Assembly: GCA_023374025.1 (NCBI GenBank)
Contig: SIJG01000006.1
Coordinates: 420,087 to 484,086, forward strand
From: Heterodera schachtii
Taxonomy: Eukaryota; Nematoda; Chromadorea; Rhabditida; Heteroderidae
Direction: 5' to 3'
DNA length: 64,000 nucleotides
The translations under genes were made by a program, and so were the position numbers. Positions 32,326 through 43,690 of the stretch are shown in pieces (position 1 is the first letter of the stretch; every line of letters starts with the position of its first letter). The notes below the pieces were generated by a model that saw only the letters and a list, made by a program, of their open reading frames with translations, was not told the DNA's origin and did no database searches.

Positions 32326-32908
32326 TCCTATGAATTTTCAGTCCATCCATCCCCAGTAATTTTTGAATTTTCGATTTTAAGGGTTACGGTATTCCCTAAA
32401 TAGCGCCCCAGGTTGGCTTTATTTTTCAACCCTATTTTTCAAAAACTCAACCAAAAAGGCCATTTTTTCGTATAAATAATGGAAAACTCGGAATTAAAAA
32501 AAAATTTAGAACCAATATGCGTTGAAATATTTTTAAGTCCGGTCCAACACCCTAAAATAATGTTTTTTGAGAGGGGGGGGGGGAGGTTAGCTCTAACGCA
32601 GAAATTGGAGTAATGTTTTTTAAATTCTTAAATTGATTTTTCATTTTTGGTAAAAAGTTGGAAAACGCACGAATTTTCGACATTTTTTTCTAAATAATGG
32701 GCTATATACAAATTTTCTGTACGTTTTTGAAATTTTTTGAAAATTTTCCTGAATAATTTATACATTTAGTGCTATCGAACAATGCCAAGTACATGAAATT
32801 TGTCAACAAAATGATATTTTCAGTTAAATACTTATCAACCAACAAAAAACAAATAAATTCCAAATTTTCCAAAATAAATTTGCTCATTTTAATGAAAATC
32901 AATGCCTC
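32326..32908. other. Spacer with dispersed repeats
   Basis: Contains AACCAATATGCGTTGAAATA (shared with 19.6 and 59.8 kb), a G run near 32572, and A+T-rich filler. It lacks the usual family 3' flank landmarks, so the 3' side of copy 14 differs from most copies. No gene. Confidence 0.4.
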
Positions 32909-33585
32909 CTAAGGTTGAGTAATTTCTTCTCCAAATTTTGCTTTCCATCTCCAAATGTTCAGTGCCGAAATGTTTATCATTTCAGCAATTTCGTTTTCAC
33001 TCATTTTTCGATTTTCCATTTTTATTTTCCAATAAATTTTCATTTTTTCCATTTTTTCTTTTTCCGTCATAAATTTACTCATTCCAAATTGTTTCTTCCA
33101 TTTACTAATTGTTCCATGGCTAACTCCGATTTTCTTACAAAATTCGGTATAATTTTTATTCCATTCTTTTGTTGAATATTTTCCTATTTGCTTAAATTCA
33201 TTTTTCATTGCAATAAATTTTTGAACAATTTCTAATTTTTATTCATCACTTTTTGATTTGTGGCTTTTATTTTTTTGGAGACCAAATTCTTTAATCCAAT
33301 TTTTAATATATTTATGATTTGTGCCCAAACTCTTCGCTATTTTAATATTAATTTTATTCCATTCTTTTTCCGAATATTTTCTTCCTTTTTGTTTAATTTT
33401 CTCTTTTATTTGAAAATATTTTCTAATTATTTTTCGCTTCTTCTGTTCAATTTGCGCTTTTTCTTCCCATTTTTCTCCAAATATTTCATCAAATGACTTT
33501 TGTTGCAGTTTTTCTCTTCTGATTCAATTTGACTAATTAGGGCAATTAAAATTAAAATTAAACAGAATAATAGTAATATTTGCAT
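32909..33585 (-). pseudogene. HTH-repeat secreted family, copy 14 (frameshift plus nonsense)
   Basis: Start MQILLLFCLILILIALISQI. A base is missing in the EEKKLQQ codons (about 33515), shifting KSFDEIFGEKW. Unit 1 then reads (KIAKSLGTNHKYIKNWIKEFG). SDE is followed by a TAA stop (about 33240) where other copies have a Gln codon. Units 2 (CKKIGVSHGTISKWKKQFG) and 3 (EIAEMINISALNIWRWKAKFG) are clean to the end. Copy 18 at 41 kb has the same stop, so they share a recent pseudogenic ancestor. Confidence 0.8.
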
Positions 33586-33945
33586 TTTTCTGAGATTATA
33601 TTTCAAAATATGAATTTATTAATATTTATTTAAATAACAAAATCATTCGTTTAATCCAATAAGAATCTTTTTATTCACATGAAAAATCACAACTCTCTAA
33701 TGATCTCTGGTAAAAATTGATTTGAAAAAAGGAAAAAAGATAATATATTCTTTCCGACTGACAATTTATTTAAAAGAAATTTTTTTATATTAAATAATTT
33801 ATTTATTTTTTTAATTTTATTTGGAAAATACTTAAAATGAAAATCCGAAAGTGAGGGATTAAAAAATTGCAAATGATGAAATAATGCTTCAAGCATTCTC
33901 CCCATCCCCCTATAGAAATTTGCTTTAAAAAAAGCAAATATATAA

Positions 33946-34080
33946 GCAAACGGCTTACAATTAACTGCCTTAATCTCATTTGAGATCACTGGCAACAGTA
34001 GGGCATGAAGAGAATGGAAGACGGTTAGAGTAAATGGCTTAACAGCCAATATCTTCACTCGAAAATGATCATTTTCGACA
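33946..34080. repeat. 130-base repeat with 18-base palindrome (copy 1)
   Basis: AAGCAAACGGCTTA...CTGCCTTAATCTC...TTGAGATCA...GGCAACAGTAGGGCA...AATGGCTTAACAGCC ends in the perfect palindrome CGAAAATGATCATTTTCG (34060-34077). A near-identical block is at 41856-41995. Both lie at the far 5' side of minus-strand HTH copies. The stem-rich layout could be an RNA or just part of the duplicated unit. Confidence 0.5.
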
Positions 34081-34773
34081 GTTTCAATTTAAAAAAACAT
34101 CAAAATTTTCCATTTGCGAGTCCGTTTAAACAAAAATGCTAATCCAGGAAGCAAAAGCTCACATTTTTAATGAATCTAAATTTTAACGGATTTTAATTTA
34201 CATAATTATTTTAAAAGGGTTATATTTTTCGTGAAAATTTAATCCCAAATAACTACTCCAAAAGCGATCAGAAATCCTACAAATATTTGAAGACATTACT
34301 AATAAGTAAGGATATGCTAATCCTATAAGCAGACTCCCCATTAAATTAGTTTTATTTTTTATGAATTTTTAATTACCATGTTTATTGAATTAGAACCCCA
34401 GCAGGAGGCTCTATTTTTCAACCCCCCTCGAAAGTGGGTTCTAATTCAGTAAATATATTTTTATAATTTTAGTAAAAATTACATGGCAAATAATATCTGA
34501 AAAATAATTAGAACTTTAAGAGCCGCTAATTTTCAATTTTTGTCGATCAGAGCAACCGAATGATGATTTTTGATGAGAAAGCACACAATTTTTATTCAAA
34601 AATTGAAAAAATTTAACTCCTATTTTTAAATCGACTAAAAATTTATGAAGAACCAAAAATTTTTACGCGTATTTGAAAAATTTTATGCAACAAAATAATT
34701 TAAAAAATTTGCCAATTAATGAAATTTTCTAAAAATTTGCAAGCAATGTTTTCAATAAAACCCCAATTGTCTT
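34081..34773. other. Family 3' flank before copy 15
   Basis: Carries CAAAAGCGATCAGAAATCCT, GGATATGCTAATCCTATAAG, a TTAGAACCCCAG...GTGGGTTCTAATTCAGTAAA segment (also at 27750 and 46140-46200), the GAGCAACCGAATGATGA word and ATGCAACAAAATAATTT. No gene. Confidence 0.5.
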
Positions 34774-35460
34774 CTAAAATTGAAAATTTTCTTCTCCAAA
34801 TTTGGCTTTCCATCTGCAAATGTTCTGTGCCGAAGTATTTATCATTTTGGCAATTTCTTTGTCACTTATTTTTGGATTTTCCGTTTTTATTTTCCAATAA
34901 ATTTTCATTTTTTCAATTTTTTCTTTCTTTGTTAATTTACTGCGAATGCCAAATTGTTTCTGCCATTTCCTAATTACTGTTTGACAAACTCCGATTTTCT
35001 TACCAATTTCGGCATAATTTTGTTGCCATTCTTTTCTTGAATATTTTCTTCTGTTTTGTTTAAATTCATTTGACATTTCGATAAATTTTTGAACAATTTC
35101 AAATTTTTCTTCATCAGTTTTTGATTTGTGACTTTTATATATTTGTTGATTAAGCCCCAAGTCTTTAATCCATTCATAAATATATTGGCGATTTGTCCCC
35201 AATTTTTTTGCAATTTTTAATTCAATTTTAACCCATTCGTTCGCCGAATATTTTCGCCCTTTTTGCTGAATTTTCTCTTTTATTTTATAAAATTTTTCAA
35301 TTATTTTTCTTTTTTCTTCCAAATTTTCTGTTTCTTTTTCTTCCCATTTTCACCAAATATTTCAACAAATGACTTTTGTTTTAATTTTTTATTTTCTGTT
35401 CCGATTTGGTCAAATTTGATGATTAAAATTATTTAAAAATAATAGTAGCAATAATTTCAT
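34774..35460 (-). pseudogene. HTH-repeat secreted family, copy 15
   Basis: The ATG and hydrophobic start are at 35460, but the signal/KSF region contains frame breaks (a stop near QI, and a base lost in GEKW). From 35322 a 182-codon frame (MEEKRKIIEKFYKIKEK) is unbroken through unit 1 (KIAKKLGTNRQYIYEWIKDLG), unit 2 (AEIGKKIGVCQTVIRKWQKQFG) and unit 3 (EIAKMINTSAQNICRWKAKFG), ending GEENFQF. If translated from that internal Met, it would be a cytoplasmic, signal-less triple-HTH protein. Confidence 0.75.
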
Positions 35461-36196
35461 TTTTCTGATTATATTCCCAAATATTAACTATATATTTTTT
35501 TTTAAATAAATCCAAATTATTCATTTTAGTCAATAAAGAGCCTTTTTATTCTTTTGGAAAAAAGCTCAATTCTACTGAATTTTAGGAAAAAATCTCCAAT
35601 CTCGAAAAATGATGATTTCCTCCCTACTGATCAGATTTATTTAAAAGAAAAATTTTTTAATTAAATAATAATTTTTTTTTACTCTACTGATCAAAAAAAG
35701 GAAAAATAAGATGAAAACCAGAAAATGAGTGAGTATAAATTTTGAAATATTAAAATTTGTAATTCAATCATTTTAAAATGAAAGAAATTATTTTTTAGAA
35801 AAGTTAAAATGATTTAGAGCTCTTTAACCATCAAAACCACGTAAATTCAGTTTTTCTTTATCCAAAAAATCAAAATTTAATTATTTTTTTTTAAAAATTT
35901 TTTTAGTATTTCGAAATTTTTAAATAATCTAACACTGATTAGAAATTAGAGTAGAGCCATTGAATTTTGAAAAAACTGTCCTGATCAGGATCAAGACTCA
36001 AGATTAAAAATCCTATTTTTGTTCAGTTTAAAATTACAGATTTACAAAAAAAGCCAAATTAGCTTAATAGAATAAAGAATAAAATTATTAAAAAAATATT
36101 TTCATTAATAAATGATCTGTAGAAAAGCATATAATTTTTAATCATTATTTTTTTAATGTTGGATTTGTAATTCTTTCCGGAAATCAGTAGATTAAC
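35461..36196. other. 5' flank of copy 15 and repeat shared with 60 kb
   Basis: 35461-35720 is the family upstream block (AATAAAGAGCCTTTTTATTC, CCCTACTGATCAGATTTATT). 35930-36120 (GAGTAGAGCCATTGAATTTT, AAGACTCAAGATTAAAAATC) is shared with 60290-60440 and partly with 53340-53400. 36140-36196 is the target region of element E and is matched at 60110-60165. No gene. Confidence 0.5.
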
Positions 36197-36934
36197 CAGG
36201 GTTTCGATCTCAAATTTTTGAAAATCCTCATTTCAGCCATAAAAAATCCTCATTTGCCACAAAAATACCTCAAAAAAAAATCCTCATTTGGAATGAGAAA
36301 TCCTCATTTTTTAAAAAATCATAAAATTGCGAACAAAATCAGTCAACTGTCATATTTTTCGTTTGAAACAATCACGGCGCCTATCAGCGCCGCTGGACCT
36401 GTTTTTTCATTAAAAAATTGACCCAAAATCGCAAAATTGGTAATTTTTTGTAAAAATTTATAACTAATATTATTTGAAACCTCCAAAATAAAAAAAAATG
36501 CATTTCTATTCTTTTAATAAATTGACAATCTTTTAATTTTTTTGCTCTTAAATTGCATTTTTTTGTGGCGCGGTTTTACCAAAAAAACCTTTTGGGAACT
36601 TTGGGAGGAGGTCCGGAAGTGCCGATAGGCGCTGCCGGAAATTTTTTGAGATTTTGAGTGCGATTTGTTAACAGATTTTGTCAAAAAAATGATTTTGACC
36701 GAGGATTTTTCGAAAAAATGTTTAAGATATGAAGAAAAAGTTCGAACATTTTGCCAAATATACCTAATTTTTCAAAAAATCATGCGTTTTTGTCACTTTT
36801 TTATCAAATACAAAAATCTTCAAATTTCTAAAAAGACCACAAAAATCCGCAAAATCCTCATTTTTCAAAAAAATCCTCTTTGACCCTCTAAAAGACCACA
36901 AAATGAGGAAAAATCCTCAGATATCGAAACCCTG
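36197..36934. mobile_element. hAT-like non-autonomous element E
   Basis: Terminal repeats CAGGGTTTCGAT / ATCGAAACCCTG with a perfect 8-base duplication AGATTAAC (36189-36196, 36935-36942). The subterminal word AAATCCTCATTT is repeated near both ends. Two hairpin modules (36373-36398 inverted, 36610-36638 direct) lie inside, the second with the full flank GATTTGTTAACAGATTTTGT. An unoccupied version of the target is visible at about 60110-60205 (AGCAGTAGATAACTGTGATT), which lacks the element. Confidence 0.9.
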
Positions 36935-37073
36935 AGATTAACTGTGATTTTTCATGTGAATAAAAAGGCCCATTGCGATTTGCTTAAAATAATTAAAAGC
37001 TTTTCGTTTCTTACATTTATAATAAATACAAAAATTTAAAAAAATAATTATTTCTAAGAAATTCTTTTATAAA

Positions 37074-37240
37074 ATGAAATTATTTCTTCAATTATTTTTA
37101 ATTTTATTTTTAATCGCCAAAATTGAACAAATTGGAGCTGAAAAGAAAAAGTTACAACAAAAGTCATTTGACGAAATATTTGGAAAAAAATGGGAAGAAA
37201 AAGAAGAAAAACAACGAAATGAGAAGAAAAAAACGAGAAA
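37074..37240 (+). pseudogene. HTH-repeat family, copy 16 (5' fragment)
   Basis: Plus strand: MKLFLQLFLILFLIAKIEQI, then GAEKKKLQQKSFDEIFGKKW and EEKEEKQRNEKKK, an intact signal peptide and acidic block. At about 37235 the sequence leaves the family and runs into unrelated DNA before unit 1. The open frame continues to 37337 only by chance. It is the best-preserved member of the EQIGAE subgroup (with 6.0, 9.9 and 16.7 kb). Confidence 0.7.
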
Positions 37241-37960
37241 TTATTGTAAAGTTTCAAATTTAATTTTTAATATCATTTATACTTTTGTCACTTCGGCTCG
37301 CCACGAGACAAATGACCAGTATAAAATTTCCGTTTAAAAATGTCTAAAGGTTACTTAATTACCATATTAATATTTGACTGTCTATAATTGTTTGGTAATT
37401 AACCATTAAAAAATGGTTAATTAATGCTTAATTACCATATTTTTTCAAAATTTTTTGGCCTTATAAGAAATTTCTTAGAAAAAAAAACTTATAAGTCTTT
37501 CTTCTGAAACCCTTATACTTTGGTTAAATATTAAAAAAATTCTCGTAAAAATATGTGCTAAAATGGGAAAATTGGTACCTAAAAGTTCCGAATTTAGGGA
37601 GGTGTAAAATCGAAAATTTTCTTGAAAAAGCAAAAATTATTATGCCAAATTATTAATGTGATATATAATTTTTAAAAGCAAAAATTCTCATCAAGAAAAT
37701 AAATAAATAAATTTTGGAGAAAATTTTTTGAAAAATTTTTCATTTCTGAGGGGTATAAATTTAAAAATTTTAGGGTCGTTTATTAGGGGTGTATTTATAG
37801 TTTTTATTGCATTTTGTTAATATTTTTGAGGAAAAACGCCAAAATAGGTTAAAATAGTTTTTTTTTAATTTTTAGGTTCTTATGGTTCTAAAAAATAAAA
37901 ACTTAGAAGATAGGTTCTAAAAACTCGAAACGTAGCTAAACAGCAACCGAAAAAACATGT
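37241..37960. other. Spacer with dispersed repeats
   Basis: 37550-37705 repeats 12935-13090. 37360-37450 has a small inverted AATTACCATA/TGGTAATTAA pattern with AACCATTAAAAAATGG. 37775-37795 has TTAGGGGTGTATTTATAG, a word also near the ends of elements A and B and at 57660. No gene. Confidence 0.4.
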
Positions 37961-37964
37961 TTTT

Positions 37965-38310
37965 CATTTTCAATGAGTTCTTTCGAAAGCATTTTTTGTC
38001 CAGAGCTTTTCTGGAGCTCAATGAAATTTTCTGAAATTTTAAAAGTAAATAGAGAATTCTTAGGGTTATCGAACATATAAATTATTTTTTGCTCAATTCT
38101 TTTAATTTTCAAGACTTTAAAATTTTAAATGTTTATAATTAATTATATATGCATGACCATTGCAAAAAGCATAGCATTTTCAATGCTTTCTAACTTTTTT
38201 TTTATACTTAAGTAAAAATTCAGGAAAATCATTTTCTGAAAGAGAACAATTAAAGACTATTGAATTATCCCACGAAATATTAATTTGGTTGAATTTGAGC
38301 CAAGTTATGA
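37965..38310. repeat. Foldback family, right half
   Basis: The middle segment (AGCATTTTTTGTCCAGAGC, GCATGACCATTGCAAAAA) and right arm (AATTTGGTTGAATTTGAGCC, AAGTTATGAAT) match the left half at 11400-11765 and the full element at 45038-45357 in inverted layout. Confidence 0.5.
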
Positions 38311-38641
38311 ATGTAAATATATATATGTATTACCAATTTTTTGTTTTCAAACACATTTTGGCGGATTTGAGAAAAGCACTAGCATCAAGTTGACCATTAA
38401 AGTCTGATTTTATTAATTTTTAATGCTTATAATTTTTAATGAATTTTAATCCCAAATAACTAATTACCAAAAAGCGACCAGAAATTACACAAACATTTTA
38501 AATGCACTAATAAGCGAGAAAATGAAAATCCTTGAAACTCCCATAATACTGAACTCCTTATTTAAAAGTTTAAAAAAATTATACAACAAAATAATTAATA
38601 AATTTGTCAATAAATTAAATTTTCTGGAAAATTTTAAAGCT

Positions 38642-39323
38642 TCATAAAAATTCAAATGCCTCCATTGGTTTCCATCTGCAAATATTCTTTGCCGAAGTAT
38701 TTAACATTTCGGCAATTTCCTTGTCACTTATTTTTGGATTTTCTTTTTTAATTTGCCAATAAATTTTCATTTTTTCAATTTTTTCATTCTTCGTTATAAA
38801 TTTACTCATTCCAAATTGTTTCTTCCATTCCATAATTGTTGTATAACTTACTCCAATTTTCTTACAAATTTCGGCGTAATTTTTGAACCATTCTTTTAAC
38901 GAATATTTTCCTTTTTGTTTATATTCATTTGCCATTTCAATAAATTTCTGCACAATTTCTAATTTTTGTTCATCACTTTTTGATTTGTGACAGTTCTTTT
39001 TTTGGAGACCAAATTCTTTAATCCATTTTTTAATATAATTATGATTTGTCCCCAAATTTTTCGCTATTTTTGAATTAATTTTGTCCCATTCTTTTGTTGA
39101 ATATTTTCTTCCTTTTTGCTTAATTTTCTCTTTTATTTTATTATATTTTCTTATTATTTCCCGTTTATTCTGTTCATTTTGCATTTTTTGTTCGTTTTCT
39201 TCCCATTTTTCTCCAAATATTTCATCAAATGACCTTTGTTGCAGTTTTTTATTTTCTGATTCATTCGAAGTAATTAGGGCAATTAAAATTAATCAAACAG
39301 AATAATAACAGAAAAAATTTCAT
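38642..39323 (-). pseudogene. HTH-repeat secreted family, copy 17
   Basis: The start MKFFLLLFCLIN is broken by a small deletion in the Leu/Ile run of the signal peptide (about 39290). After this the frame is open through SENKKLQQRSFDEIFGEKW, unit 1 (KIAKNLGTNHNYIKKWIKEFG), unit 2 (AEICKKIGVSYTTIMEWKKQFG) and unit 3 (EIAEMLNTSAKNICRWK). It ends in a PMEAFEFL tail like copy 2 instead of FGEEN. From the internal Met at 39184 it encodes 180 residues without a signal. Confidence 0.75.
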
Positions 39324-40740
39324 TTTTCCCGTTTATTTTCCAAATATGAATCTTATTATGTTTTTTTTTTGTTTTCTTAAATATATCCAAATTATTCATT
39401 TTTGTCAATTAAGAGCCTTTTTATTCACATGAAAAAATAACAACTCTCTTCTGATCTCTGGTAAAAATTGATTTGAAAAAAGGAAAAAAGATAATAAATT
39501 CTTTCCTATTGACCATTTATTTAAAAGAAATTTTTATATTAAATAATTTTTTTTTATTCTATTGATTAATAAAAGAAGGAAAATAATTAAATTGTTTTTG
39601 GAAAATATGTAAAATGAAAATCCAAAAGTGAGTGTTTAGAAAATTACAAAAACGATGAAAATTAGTATTTCAAGCATTCTCCAACTCCACTTGTAGAAAA
39701 TTAGTTTAAAAAAAGTCAATCGAATTTTTAATTTAAAAAAGTCATTAAATTTTGTCCGTTTAAATACATATTCGAAGCATATTTTATTTAGAAATTTATT
39801 TATTTAATAAAAAATAAGCAATTTTATTAAAATATATAAATATTTATTTCTATAAGATAGGAATATTTGAATTTAATTTAATTTTAAATTTAATTGCCAA
39901 TTAATAAATCCATAACTAGCACAAACATAATTATCTGGATTTTAAATTTTATTTGAAATTTAACATAATATTCGAAAATCTTTGTGTTTTCCTCCAATCT
40001 ATCAAAGATGGTATGAATTATTTGAAGTTTAACAATTTTCATGCATTTCAGCAATCTTACATTTTTGTATGACCATAAAAAATATGGATATATTTAATTC
40101 CTCAACCAATTTTAATTTATTTAAATACATAGAAAGCCTAAAGATTTCTCTGTTATTTTGCAAAAATTTTATTTTTTTATTATTTTTAAAAAGTTATACA
40201 CAAAATTATTGAGTCAAAATTTTCGGGTTTTTTTGGTTATAACTTTTTTCTTTGCTAGATTCAGAGGATACGTTGAACTATCGCCAAATAAAAAGTTTCA
40301 TTAATTTTAATAGTTATAATAGCTTAGTTATGATTTATTATTGAAAATAAAATTTAATTAATAATTAATTTAAAAATCAACAATCTTTTGGTATTAAGCG
40401 ATCAGAAATTCGAATATAATTAAAAGACACTAATAAGCAAGATCATACTAATGCTAAAAGCAGTTTCAATAAATAGTGAATTTTTATATTTTATTGAAAT
40501 TTAATCGCAAATCATTTCATAAAAAGTGATCAGCCAGAGCAACCGAATGATGAAGAAATCAATTTTTACCACCATAACTTTAGTAAAATTTTATTCCTAT
40601 TTTTTAATCGACTTAAAAATTCAAAAGGAACAAAGAATTTTTTTCGCAAATTTAAAACCTAAATAAATATAGGACCAGCAAAACAATTTAAGTAAAATTT
40701 GTTGTCAATAAATGAAATTTTATGGAAAATTTGCTGGCAA
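39324..40740. other. 5' flank of copy 17, A+T-rich spacer, 3' flank of copy 18
   Basis: 39324-39710 holds the family upstream block (CCTTTTTATTCACATG, CCTATTGACCATTTATTT, GAAAATCCAAAAGTGAGTG). 39720-40370 is featureless A+T-rich DNA. 40390-40740 is the family 3' flank (AAGCGATCAGAAATTCGAAT, CAACCGAATGATGAAGAAAT), which is near-identical to 42050-42290. No gene. Confidence 0.5.
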
Positions 40741-40757
40741 TGTTTTGATAAAAATTC

Positions 40758-41440
40758 AATTGCCTTCTAAAATTGAAAATTTTCTTCTCTAAATTTGACT
40801 TTCCATTTGCCAATGTTCTGTGCCGAAGTATTTATCATTTTGGCAATTTTCTGGTCACTATTTTTCGGTTTTCTTGTTTATGTGCCAATAAATTTTCATT
40901 TTTTTCCAATTTTTCTTTTTCAGTTATAAATTTACTCATTCCAAATTGTTTCTTCCATTTACTAATTGTTCCATGGCTAACTCCGATTTTCTTACAAATT
41001 TTATCATAATTTTGGTGCCATTCTTTTGCCGAATATTTCCCTATTTGCTTAAATTCATTTTTCATTGCAATAAATTTTTGAACAATTTCTAATTTTTATT
41101 CATCACTTTTTGATTTGTGACATTTCTTTTTTTGGAGACCAAATTCTTTAGTCCATTTTTGTATATAAGTTTTATTTGTCCCCAATCCTTTCGCTATTTT
41201 AATATTAATTTTATTCCATTCTTTTTTTGGATATTTTCTTCCTTTTTGTTTAATTTTCTCTTTTATTTTATAATACTTTCTTATTATTTCCCGTTTCTTC
41301 TGTTCGTTTTGCGCTTTTTCTTCCCATTTTTCTCCAAATATTTCATCAAATGACTTTTGTTGCAGTTTTTTATTTTCTGATTCAATTTGACTAATTAGGG
41401 CAATTAAAATCAAACAGAATAATAAAAGTAATAATTTCAT
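40758..41440 (-). pseudogene. HTH-repeat secreted family, copy 18
   Basis: An open frame of 114 codons from MKLLLLLFCLILIALISQIE through KSFDEIFGEKWEEK and unit 1 (KIAKGLGTNKTYIQKWTKEFG) to SDE, then a TAA stop (about 41097) shared with copy 14. Unit 2 (CKKIGVSHGTISKWKKQFG) follows, then a frameshift in KLEKNENLLAHKQ disrupts unit 3. Its first half, including 250 bases of 5' flank, is essentially identical to intact copy 20, so it is a parent or sibling of that copy. Confidence 0.8.
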
Positions 41441-41855
41441 TTTCCCGGGATTATATTCCTAAACATGAATTTATTTAATGTTTTTATTTTCTTAAATAAA
41501 TTCACTTTATTAATTTAAGTCAATTAAGAGCATTTTTATTCACATGAAAAAACCATAACTCTCTTCTGATCTCCGGCAAAAAATTGATTTGAAAAAAGGA
41601 AAAATAATAATATGTATATTCTTCCCTACTGACCATTTATTTAATCTTTTTTTTTATTAAATCATTTCTTTTTTTCTATTTTATTGATTAAAAAAGGAAA
41701 ATAATTAATTATTATATTTTTTGGAAAATATGTAAAATGAAAATCCGAAAGTGAATGTTTAGAAAATTGCAAAATGATGAAAATTAGTGGTGGTTCAAGC
41801 ATTCTCCACCTCCGATTGTAGAAATTTAGTTTCAAAAAAAGCAAAGGTTATTTAA
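41441..41855 (-). promoter_or_regulatory. Conserved 5' flank of copy 18
   Basis: The family upstream block: AATTTAAGTCAATTAAGAGC, TTTATTCACATGAAAAAACC, CTCCGGCAAAAAATTGATTT, CCCTACTGACCATTTATTT, GAAAATCCGAAAGTGAATG, CATTCTCCACCTCCGATTGT. The first 50-100 bases are identical to the flank of copy 20. Confidence 0.45.
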
Positions 41856-41995
41856 GCAAACGGCTTAACTGCCTTAATCTCCGTTGAGATCAGCAGGCAA
41901 CAGTAGGGCACGAAGAGAATGGAAGACGGTTCGAGTAAATGGCTTAACAGCCAAAATCTTCACTCGAAAATGATCATTTTCGACAGTTTTAATTA
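41856..41995. repeat. 130-base repeat with 18-base palindrome (copy 2)
   Basis: Near-identical to 33946-34080, with the same palindrome CGAAAATGATCATTTTCG at 41965-41982 and the CTGCCTTAATCTCCGTTGAG / GGCAACAGTAGGGCA words. It lies just distal to the 5' block of copy 18, as its twin does for copy 14. This supports joint duplication of the 14 and 18 loci. Confidence 0.5.
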
Positions 41996-42289
41996 AAAAA
42001 ATCGTAAAAATTTTCCACTTGGGATTCTGTTTTTTTATTTACAAATTTAATAATTGTGATGATTTTTGATGAAGAAATCAATTTTTACCACCATAACTTT
42101 AGTAAAATTTATTCCTATTTTTTAAATCGACTTAAAAACTCAAAAGGAACAAAGAATTTTTTTCGCAAATTTAAAACTTAAATAAATATAGGACCAGCAA
42201 AACAATTTAAGTAAAATTTGTTGTGAATAAATGAAATTTTATGGAAAATTTGCTGGCAATGTTTTGATAAAAATTCAATTGCCTTCTAA

Positions 42290-42975
42290 AATTGAAAATT
42301 TTCTTCTCCAACTTTGGCTTTCCATCTGCGAATGTTCTGTGCCGGAGTATTTATCATTTCGGAAATTTCGTTGTCACTAATTTTTGGATTTTCCATTTTA
42401 ATTTGCCAATAAATTTTTTCCCATTTTTTCTTCCTCCGTTTTTCTTTTCTTGTTTATTCCAAATTGTTTCTTCCATCTCTCAATTGTTCCATGGCCAATT
42501 CCAATTTTCTTACAAATTTCGGCATAATTTTTATTCCATTCTTTTGCCGAATATTTTCTTTTTTGTTTAAAACAATTTTTCATTTCAATGAATTGTTGAA
42601 CAATTTCACATTTTTCTTCATCAGTCTTTGATTTATAGCTTTTTTGTATTTGTTTTTGTAGACCAAATTCTTTAATCCATTTTTGAATATAATTTCGATT
42701 TGTGCCCAAACTTTTCGCTATTTTAATATTAATTTTATTCCATTCTTTTCTTGGATATTTTCTTTCTTTTTGCTTAATTTTCTCTTTTATTTTATAATAT
42801 TTTCTTATTATTTCCCGTTTCTTCTGTTCATTTTGCGCTTTTTCTTCTTTTCTTCTCATTTTTCTCCAAATATTTCATCAAATGACTTTTGTTTCAATTT
42901 TTTATTTTCTGATTCAATTGAAGTAATTAGGGCAATTAAAATTAAAATCAAAAATAATAACAATAATAATTTCAT
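42290..42975 (-). pseudogene. HTH-repeat secreted family, copy 19
   Basis: Start MKLLLLLFLILILIALITSI and KSFDEIFGEK; the Trp codon is a TGA stop, and a base is lost after it (about 42855). Units 1 (KIAKSLGTNRNYIQKWIKEFG) and 2 (AEICKKIGIGHGTIERWKKQFG) are open, with a KKRK cluster after unit 2. A deletion at MGKNLLAN (about 42415) removes MKIYW and shifts unit 3. The second half is nearly identical to copy 20 apart from that deletion. Confidence 0.8.
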
Positions 42976-43210
42976 TTTTCCGGGATTATCTTCCAAATAT
43001 GAATCTATATTATGTTTTTTTTTTCTTAAATAAATTCACTTTATTAATTTAAGTCAATTAATTTTTTATTTTATTGATTAAAAAAGAAAAATATTTAATT
43101 AAATTTTTTGGAAATATCTAAAATGAGAATCCGAAAGTGAGCAATTAAAAATTGCAAACAGTCTTGAGAAAATGTTTTTTAAATTTTCCATTTTTCCATT
43201 AAGTAAAGAA
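42976..43210 (-). promoter_or_regulatory. Shortened 5' flank of copy 19
   Basis: The upstream block is internally deleted: AATTTAAGTCAATTA runs directly into the TTTTATTTTATTGATTAAAA part, so the TTCACATG and CTCCGG segment is missing. GAGAATCCGAAAGTGAGC is still present. Since copy 19 is a pseudogene, the deletion may have silenced it. Confidence 0.4.
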
Positions 43211-43690
43211 TTCTAAAACACAAGGGGTGTCTCAGCCCAGGGGCCATACGACGGACGATTGGGACAGGGGGGGGGGGTGTCTCAGGCCCAATTTTTCATA
43301 CGAAGGTCAATTTTCTGCGGCGACGACCTTTTTTTTCTTCTATTCAAACCACATTTTTTGCGGCGCGTTTTTTTCAAAAAACTTTTGGGGAAGGGGGCGG
43401 GCGGTCCGGCGGTGCCGATAGGCGCCGCCGGCAAAATTTTTAAAATTTTGTATTGATTCCGCTAAGGAAATTGTGCAAATTTTCGACTTTTTGTGATTAA
43501 TGCCTAAATGCCTATTTTTGTGCCTGTTTCGCCATTTTTGGCGCCTTTTATAGGATTTTCGAAAAAACCCTTAGCAAAAATGCAATTAAACACGAAAAAC
43601 ACACCGAAATGGCTCGAAAAATTTTTAGAAAATACACCCTTAATATTTTATAATTTTATTTTTAAGGTTATTATTGTTTTTGTGAAAGTT
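43211..43690. mobile_element. Probable non-autonomous element with hairpin module
   Basis: The left side has AAGGGGTGTCTCAGCCCAGG and a second GGGGTGTCTCAGGCCCAATT, an apparent subterminal repeat. The right side has AATACACCCTTAATATT, which could pair with AAGGGTGT. The hairpin module is at 43402-43432, preceded by its normal flank (TTGCGGCGCGTTTTTTTC, AAAAAACTTTTGGGG). Exact ends and target duplication not established; there is a G run at 43266. Confidence 0.5.
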
